From a virus, in IMG/VR virus record IMGVR_UViG_3300042935_001183, positions 62,001 through 126,000 of that record: a stretch of 64,000 nt of DNA, one strand, 5' to 3'. Under the pieces are notes generated by a model. That model ran no database searches and was not told the origin of the DNA. It saw nothing but the letters and a program-made list of their open reading frames with translations. The translations under genes were made by a program, and so were the position numbers. Below are positions 57,832-64,000 of the stretch, one piece after another; position 1 is the first letter of the stretch, and each line of letters starts with the position of its first letter.

Positions 57832-58077
57832 ATGACTAATTCGCAGAAATCAAAAGTAGAGTTTGCACCTGGTGCATTTGATGATTTTGATGGAACACAA
57901 GAAGAACTTGATGCTTTGCAGAAAGAGCTTGTTGAAATGTTTTCTAATCTAACACCAGAAGAATTAGCAGAACAAAGTCGAGCTGTGGACTTTGAAGAAC
58001 TCATGGAAGAAGATCCTGCGCTGGCAGAAAAACTGTTTAACAGTTTTAACGACGAGCCCACAAGAAAACTGCAATGA
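57832..58077 (+). CDS. Small acidic helical protein, unknown
   Basis: 81 residues with AAGGATTTACA upstream. Very acidic (EELDALQKELVEMFSNLTPEELAEQ), helical, no recognised family. Directly after the tRNAs; ATGA overlap to the next gene. Confidence 0.55.
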   Translation: MTNSQKSKVEFAPGAFDDFDGTQEELDALQKELVEMFSNLTPEELAEQSRAVDFEELMEEDPALAEKLFNSFNDEPTRKLQ

Positions 58078-58625
58078 CCAAGATAAACAGCAGTCCTGAG
58101 CGTAATACCTTCCAAGTAGAAGGTGCTATCAAGCGGGCAGAAGAAGCAGGCCAAGAGCCTGACCAAGACTATATTGACATGTGGGAACAGATCAAGATTG
58201 ACGATGCTAACAAGATCCACGATCCTGAGTGGCAAAAAGACAATATGGAGTACGATCTACGCAGTACTTTATGGATCTGTGACAAAGTAAAAGCCAGCGA
58301 CAATTATGCACAGAACTTGTATGCGGCCATGTGTAACATGCAGTTTCAAAAATTAGAAACTTGGCCTATCTTAAAGAATCAGCGGTGGAGTTGTAGTTGG
58401 CGTCATAGTGGTGGTATCATTGCAGACATGCAAGAAAAAGGCGACTACATTGATTGGTACTGTAGCGGCATTGGTAACAAAGAAAACGGTTTTGGATTAG
58501 ATGGGTACGAACCCACATTGGATTCTGATGGCAGAGACTACGTTGCCGAAGGTGTAGTCACAGAAGAGATCCGAGAAGATCTACGTAAACTTGGATGGAC
58601 GCCAATTGAATGGGAAGATGATTAA
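58074..58625 (+). CDS. Unknown protein, T4-like phage type
   Basis: 183 residues, Trp-rich (RSTLWICDKVKASDNYAQNLYAAMCNMQF; QRWSCSWRHSGGIIADMQEKGDY). A T4-like conserved protein by look, no named function. It contains a VAEG string, but within a folded domain and not in the head block. Overlaps the next gene by 8 nt. Confidence 0.6.
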   Translation: MTKINSSPERNTFQVEGAIKRAEEAGQEPDQDYIDMWEQIKIDDANKIHDPEWQKDNMEYDLRSTLWICDKVKASDNYAQNLYAAMCNMQFQKLETWPILKNQRWSCSWRHSGGIIADMQEKGDYIDWYCSGIGNKENGFGLDGYEPTLDSDGRDYVAEGVVTEEIREDLRKLGWTPIEWEDD

Positions 58626-58836
58626 CAGTTTATCAGGGTGGTATGTGGCCAGTATTACGCCTCCTGTAAACGGTCGCGTTTCTAAACATGTATATGTGGG
58701 GTGGACACCTTGCATAGATTGGTGCAAAGAGCAATTTGGAAATAATGCAATAGATGGTTGGAGATTCATCGGAGAAGGTGTATTTGAATTTAGAGATGAA
58801 AAAATGTTAACATTGTTCTTACTGAGGTGGGCATGA
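58618..58836 (+). CDS. Small Trp-rich protein, unknown
   Basis: 72 residues from the ATG at 58618 (overlap with the previous stop). Strands and a helix with WTPCIDWCKEQF. Not recognised. Confidence 0.5.
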   Translation: MINSLSGWYVASITPPVNGRVSKHVYVGWTPCIDWCKEQFGNNAIDGWRFIGEGVFEFRDEKMLTLFLLRWA

Positions 58837-59051
58837 TCGAAGTAACTCTCGAAGGACACAACCCAACTCGTGTTATGGAAATAGTACAAGAGTTGAGAGA
58901 CAGCGGTCTTCAACAAGGCTCCGACTTTGACTTTCAATATCATCCTCCCAAGTTTGATGCAATAAATGGTCACGAAATGAAACCTAAATATACAATTTTT
59001 TTCTTTTACAACAATGCAACTGCCAGTTGGTTTGCATTAAAACACAAGTGA
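58833..59051 (+). CDS. Small protein, unknown
   Basis: 72 residues from the ATG at 58833. Beta-alpha-beta order (IEVTLEGHN, RVMEIVQELRDSGL, YTIFFFYNNATASWF). Follows translationally coupled small genes. No family. Confidence 0.5.
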   Translation: MIEVTLEGHNPTRVMEIVQELRDSGLQQGSDFDFQYHPPKFDAINGHEMKPKYTIFFFYNNATASWFALKHK

Positions 59052-59058
59052 GGTAATT

Positions 59059-59415
59059 ATGGATTGGTCTAAACAAGAAATGGTACGACTGCTTAAAAGT
59101 GCTCCTGGCACACAGTACCAAGAAGCAGATGACACGCAGAAAATGGTCATTAGAGATTGGGTGCGTAGTTTGCTACAAGCAGGTTCTGTCAGCCTTGAGT
59201 TTGTCAAGGCTGATGGTACAATTCGACAAATGAAATGTACTCTTAATCACGACTTGATCAAATGGGAAACTGTTACAGAATCGGCACTCCCCAAGAAAGA
59301 ACGCAAAGAACCCACAGAGGATGTTGTGCGGGTGTATGACTTGGAAAAACAAGAATGGCGTAGTTTTAGATTTGACCGACTGCATAAAATTACAACCGAG
59401 TTATCTTTTACCTAA
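59059..59415 (+). CDS. SH3 beta-barrel-like small protein
   Basis: 118 residues. WVRSLLQAGSVSLEFVKADGTIRQMKCTLN and VVRVYDLEKQEWRSFRFDRLHKI match the DUF2693-type SH3 barrel proteins of large phages. Role unknown, possibly RNA or protein binding. The last gene before the chaperonin operon. Confidence 0.65.
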   Translation: MDWSKQEMVRLLKSAPGTQYQEADDTQKMVIRDWVRSLLQAGSVSLEFVKADGTIRQMKCTLNHDLIKWETVTESALPKKERKEPTEDVVRVYDLEKQEWRSFRFDRLHKITTELSFT

Positions 59416-59455
59416 TTGGTTGCAAATATTTTTTGTATAGTATAAAATAACGAAT

Positions 59456-59463
59456 TATAAATA
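59456..59463 (+). promoter_or_regulatory. Perfect T4-type late promoter (TATAAATA) of groES
   Basis: TATAAATA matches the T4 late consensus exactly, 62 nt before the groES ATG. The leader holds a 7-bp hairpin (ATTCATG at 59479-59485 with CATGAAT at 59489-59495) and AAAGGAGAAAA. An upstream pair TTGCAA...TATAAA has 15-bp spacing and is less convincing. Confidence 0.65.
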
Positions 59464-59525
59464 TTGATTCGTGATGCCATTCATGGGTCATGAATAAAAT
59501 CTTGCTTAATTTAAAGGAGAAAAAT

Positions 59526-61444
<1,919 letters not shown>

Positions 61445-61450
61445 TCTAAA

Positions 61451-61475
61451 AGCCCGGACATTGTCCGGGCTTTTT
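61451..61475 (+). terminator. Rho-independent terminator after groEL
   Basis: AGCCCGGAC (61451-61459), ATT loop, GTCCGGGCT (61463-61471), T tract to 61475. A 9-bp GC-rich stem; the strongest terminator of the window. Confidence 0.95.
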
Positions 61476-61542
61476 AACAAGAGTTATTGATTTTTTCTAT
61501 TGTCGTTATTAAAACAATTTCAAGAAAAATCCATAAATCTGC

Positions 61543-61571
61543 TTGATTATATAGATATATAATATTATAAT
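61543..61571 (+). promoter_or_regulatory. Sigma70 promoter and hairpin leader of ahpC
   Basis: TTGATT (61543-61548), 17-bp spacer, TATAAT (61566-61571), in a very AT-rich stretch. The leader has a 7-bp hairpin ACTCAGT (61576-61582) with ACTGAGT (61589-61595). The rest of the 175-nt gap shows nothing else but a CATAAATC string at 61532. Confidence 0.65.
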
Positions 61572-61619
61572 AAACACTCAGTACAAACACTGAGTAACAT
61601 TTTAACAAAGGAAAATAAC

Positions 61620-62180
61620 ATGAAAACAGTTGGCGATAAATTAACCCCATTTGCAGTAACAGGTGTCAAGCCAGGACAACCAGAAGATGCCTTCTATACA
61701 ATTACAGAAAAATCATTTGAAGGCAAGTGGAAAGTAATTGTTTACTATCCAAAGGACTTTACATTTGTATGCCCTACAGAAATTGTAGCATATGACAAAT
61801 TAGCAGGTGACTTTGCCGAGCGTGATGCAGTTTTACTCACAGGCTCGACAGACAACGAGTTCTGTAAGGTAGCATGGCAAAAGTCACACGATGACTTGCG
61901 CAAGATTATACATCACCAGTTTGCTGATACTGCTCGTCACCAACCTGGCGAAGAACGTGGCGGTGTAAGTCTTATTGAGCAGTTGGGCGTGTTCTATGCT
62001 CCAGCAGGTGCCGCACTTCGTGCCACATTCATCGTTGACCCAGACAACGTTATCCAGCACGTTACTGTGAACAACTTGAATGTTGGTCGTAGCCCAGAAG
62101 AAACTCTGCGTGTGTTGGATGCGTTACAGACTGGCGAACTATGTGCCTGTAACCGTACCGTTGGCGGCGAGACACTATAA
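61620..62180 (+). CDS. ahpC: AhpC-type 2-Cys peroxiredoxin
   Basis: 186 residues. Peroxidatic C51 in DFTFVCPTEI, resolving-type C175 or C177 in GELCACN, the FL/AhpE-like active-site Arg in LRATFIVDP, and YPKDFTF strand. Typical AhpC ends with a short C-terminal arm, here GGETL. Reduces hydrogen peroxide, organic peroxides and peroxynitrite in the cytoplasm, with reduction likely by the AhpD encoded next (stop and start overlap). RBS AAAGGAAAATAAC. Confidence 0.93.
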   Translation: MKTVGDKLTPFAVTGVKPGQPEDAFYTITEKSFEGKWKVIVYYPKDFTFVCPTEIVAYDKLAGDFAERDAVLLTGSTDNEFCKVAWQKSHDDLRKIIHHQFADTARHQPGEERGGVSLIEQLGVFYAPAGAALRATFIVDPDNVIQHVTVNNLNVGRSPEETLRVLDALQTGELCACNRTVGGETL

Positions 62181-62686
62181 TGGCATTTATTGACGCAATT
62201 AAAACTGCGTTGCCAGACTACGCCAAGGACACCAAGTTAAACCTTGATGCTGTTCTTGTGCGTAGCACATTGGATGCTGATGTGGCCATGGGTTGTGCTG
62301 TGGCCGCACTCGCCGCAACTGGTAACGGAAAGGTATTAGCTGTTATGTTAGCGGATCAACCAGTACATGCTGAATCAGCAATGACCGCCGCTTCAATTAT
62401 GGCACAGAACAATGTATGGTATCCCTACGTTGAGATGGCTGACGATCCTGCTCTTAAAGGATTGCCAGCACAGTTACGCATGAATGCCATTGCCAGTCAC
62501 GGTGGAACTACCAAGTCAAACTTTGAGGCATTTAGTTTAGCCGCAAGTATTGTGGGCAAGTGCCACTTCTGTGTGAAAGCGCACTACGAAACACTCAAGC
62601 AAGAAGGATACACAGTAGAGCAATTACGTGATATTGGCCGTATTGCCAGTGTTATGAATTCGGTGGCCAAAGTTCTGAACAGCTAA
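62180..62686 (+). CDS. ahpD: AhpD alkylhydroperoxidase
   Basis: 168 residues, all-alpha. The AhpD centre KC128HFC131VKAH135 with a Glu upstream and the N-terminal repeat-like helices are clear. AhpD reduces AhpC using lipoyl proteins in some bacteria. The TAATG overlap with ahpC shows they work as a pair. The AhpC/AhpD type rather than AhpC/AhpF is common in betaproteobacteria and actinobacteria. Confidence 0.93.
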   Translation: MAFIDAIKTALPDYAKDTKLNLDAVLVRSTLDADVAMGCAVAALAATGNGKVLAVMLADQPVHAESAMTAASIMAQNNVWYPYVEMADDPALKGLPAQLRMNAIASHGGTTKSNFEAFSLAASIVGKCHFCVKAHYETLKQEGYTVEQLRDIGRIASVMNSVAKVLNS

Positions 62687-63774
62687 TGCACAAAAAACAT
62701 CAAGTCATCAGATGTGAAGCATATATCTTTCAAGGAGATACTTTTTCCGTTGAACAGGCTGAAAATTTTCTTAAAGAGTACGACACAGACTGTGATACTA
62801 TTTTAGCTAGTGTGTGGGAAGTACCTTATTATAAAATGTCTACTAACTGGAGACAAGGGTATAAAAACCTAGTACAAACAGCAAAAAGAAAATTAAAAGG
62901 AAGAATTTTTGTTATACTTGATTCCTGGTATCAACCATATTACCAAGACTTGTTAGATCCAGCTGTTGATGATGTTTTGTTAATTGATTATTTCTTGGTT
63001 AGAATCTATAACGAAGTTGTAGTTAAAAAACTATGCGATTTTAAAAAAATACCCGATGTAAAAAATCCATTTTTATTCTTAACTGGCAAACCATCTAAAC
63101 TCAACAGAACTCGATTGTTATATAAGTTACAACAGAAGAATTTGTTAGAAAACAGCATATGGTCGTTTTATCCAATTAAAGATAAAATTAATCAAGAACA
63201 TTCAACTGTGCCTGAAATAACAGTTGACGAATACATTGATTTTACAAACAAATATCAACGTCAACCAGATAGTGTTAAATTTAAACCGTCTGGCCACTCT
63301 TATTTTTTTCTTCCGGTACCTTACGACGTTAAACTTTATGATAGTACAGGTTTTTCAATTGTACCCGAAACTATATTTAATAATACAAATTCGTTTGATA
63401 CTGTTTTTTTCACAGAAAAAACCTGGATTCCAATATTAAATAATCATGCTTTTATAATTGCTGGAATTCCTGGTGTACTCAAACAACTATCAACTATGGG
63501 GTTCAAAACCTTTGAAGAATATTTGCCAGTTAAATATGACAACATACTTAACCACGAACAACGATTAAATGCAATTGTTGAAAACGTGGAATTTTTAGTT
63601 AATAACATCGATGCCCTAGAGAATGATTTAATTAACGATATCAAACACAATCATCAAAATTTAATAAAATTAGCTTGCAATAATGTTGATAATATTCTCA
63701 ATCTTGCCAAACAGCATCAATGGCAAATTAAACAGTTTGACGACCTAGTTAACACCGCTGATAAAATTCTATAA
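62686..63774 (+). CDS. Glycosyltransferase-like protein (GT10-like end)
   Basis: 362 residues. The C-terminal part with FFTEKTWIPILNNHAFIIAGIPGVLKQLSTMGFKTF is typical of a phage/bacterial family related to fucosyltransferase-type GT-B enzymes (TEKxxxP...P...G donor site). The N-terminal half is unassigned. TAATG overlap with ahpD links it, but its AT-rich composition differs from ahpC/ahpD, suggesting separate origin. Donor and acceptor unknown. Confidence 0.55.
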   Translation: MHKKHQVIRCEAYIFQGDTFSVEQAENFLKEYDTDCDTILASVWEVPYYKMSTNWRQGYKNLVQTAKRKLKGRIFVILDSWYQPYYQDLLDPAVDDVLLIDYFLVRIYNEVVVKKLCDFKKIPDVKNPFLFLTGKPSKLNRTRLLYKLQQKNLLENSIWSFYPIKDKINQEHSTVPEITVDEYIDFTNKYQRQPDSVKFKPSGHSYFFLPVPYDVKLYDSTGFSIVPETIFNNTNSFDTVFFTEKTWIPILNNHAFIIAGIPGVLKQLSTMGFKTFEEYLPVKYDNILNHEQRLNAIVENVEFLVNNIDALENDLINDIKHNHQNLIKLACNNVDNILNLAKQHQWQIKQFDDLVNTADKIL

Positions 63775-63799
63775 CAATTACAGATTATGGATATATAAT
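63771..63799 (+). promoter_or_regulatory. Sigma70-type promoter of the last transcript
   Basis: ATAACA (63771-63776, four of six), 17-bp spacer, perfect TATAAT (63794-63799). The predicted start (about 63806) coincides with an ATG, as at 56465. Confidence 0.55.
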
Positions 63800-63805
63800 A
63801 GTACT

Positions 63806-63910
63806 ATGAACTATCAATCATTGTCCATGTACACCAAGTGTGACGCACGAGATTTCGTGAGTTACAACTATGAGCACATGTGCAATGCGGGTCTTGGGAA
63901 ATCTAGATAA
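63806..63910 (+). CDS. 34-residue peptide or small RNA
   Basis: A short frame (MNYQSLSMYTKCDARDF start, Cys-rich) from the predicted transcription start. The same stretch forms CACGA-gatt-TCGTG and a GCACATGTGC palindrome, and ends 22 nt before a terminator. It may be a leaderless peptide or a small regulatory RNA of about 150 nt. Confidence 0.35.
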   Translation: MNYQSLSMYTKCDARDFVSYNYEHMCNAGLGKSR

Positions 63911-63932
63911 CTAGAAAGTACTGCTAATAAAG

Positions 63933-63960
63933 ACCCGCCAACTAGGCGGGTTTTCTTTTT
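63933..63960 (+). terminator. Rho-independent terminator
   Basis: ACCCGCC (63933-63939), 5-nt loop, GGCGGGT (63945-63951), then a T-rich tract to 63960. Closes the short transcription unit begun near 63806. After it a TTGACA at 63976-63981 starts a further promoter whose -10 would lie at the window's edge. Confidence 0.9.
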
Positions 63961-64000
63961 GTAGGTAGACCAGAATTGACAGATCTAGTACAATAGAAAC

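Noticed and set aside
58541-58555. VAEG string in the 183-residue protein at 58074
   Set aside because: Outside the head block, no targeting N-terminus, and inside a folded region; taken as coincidence.
63976-63981. TTGACA promoter at the window end
   Set aside because: Its -10 box would start at about 63999, so only the -35 half is visible and it cannot be confirmed.

Overview
The window is 64 kb of a large tailed-phage genome of T4-like character. Nearly every gene lies on the + strand, packed with ATGA or TAATG overlaps, and only one gene (5177-6310) is reversed. T4-type markers are a family B DNA polymerase with gp43-like motifs, a gp45-like sliding clamp, an RNase H/5'-nuclease, a DsbA-like DNA-binding protein, NNTAAATA late-promoter-like boxes, and a run of proteins with T4-style capsid-targeting N-termini (MRxxEfixE). 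The host is probably a betaproteobacterium (Burkholderiales-like). GroEL carries the sequence flavour of that group, and a TctC/Bug-family solute-binding protein, typical of these bacteria, opens the window. This host call is inference from remembered family features, not from a search.

Layout. 1-6.3 kb: auxiliary genes (Bug-type binding protein, three sulfotransferase-like proteins, an APS-kinase/nucleotidyltransferase fusion, a 2OG oxygenase-like protein, an AhpD-like protein, an SGNH hydrolase). 6.4-9.8 kb: lysis cassette (GH19 endolysin, spanin pair, holin-like protein, exported small proteins). 9.9-13.7 kb: DnaJ-like and ClpA-like chaperones. 13.7-16.9 kb: small virion-type beta proteins, a nucleotidyltransferase and a glycosyltransferase. 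16.9-27.9 kb: a block of multidomain proteins. Most start with a capsid-targeting-like peptide and are divided internally by repeated (G)VAE|G sites. Their domains include a nucleotidyltransferase, an HExxH metallopeptidase, two GNAT acetyltransferases, a ParB/Srx-like fold, a Gp88-like Cys domain and a HiPIP-like domain, and a Dps lies among them. I read this block as a set of head-packaged, protease-processed, injected proteins. It is the most interesting system in the window.

28-36 kb: radical SAM protein, DsbA-like protein, ClpP, DNA polymerase, clamp and DpdA (tRNA-guanine-transglycosylase-like DNA base exchanger). 36-40 kb: many small proteins, including a BI-1/YccA membrane protein and an acidic paralog pair. 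40-46 kb: surface-sugar or small-molecule genes (glycosyltransferase, GalE-like epimerase, SGNH, B12 radical SAM, DegT-like, 2OG oxygenase). 46-51.6 kb: FolE, QueD and QueE, which with DpdA form most of a 7-deazaguanine DNA-modification pathway (no QueC in the window), mixed with methyltransferases, a glycosyltransferase and another radical SAM enzyme. 51.6-59.4 kb: TagD-like cytidylyltransferase, SGNH, RNase H/5'-nuclease, two MazG-like genes, a GIY-YIG protein, three tRNAs and small unknowns. 59.5-63.8 kb: GroES-GroEL, AhpC-AhpD and a glycosyltransferase-like protein.

How it works together (inference). The phage brings its own proteostasis set (DnaJ, ClpA with an IGF loop, ClpP, GroES/EL), peroxide defence (AhpC, AhpD, Dps), a guanine-replacement DNA modification, and a large virion-carried effector set. 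Transcription looks layered. About ten sigma70-type promoters with exactly 17-bp spacers precede replication, folE/queD, tRNA and chaperone genes, and TAAATA late boxes precede lysis, structural and internal-protein genes. Several late boxes sit so close to the ATG that leaderless transcripts are predicted.
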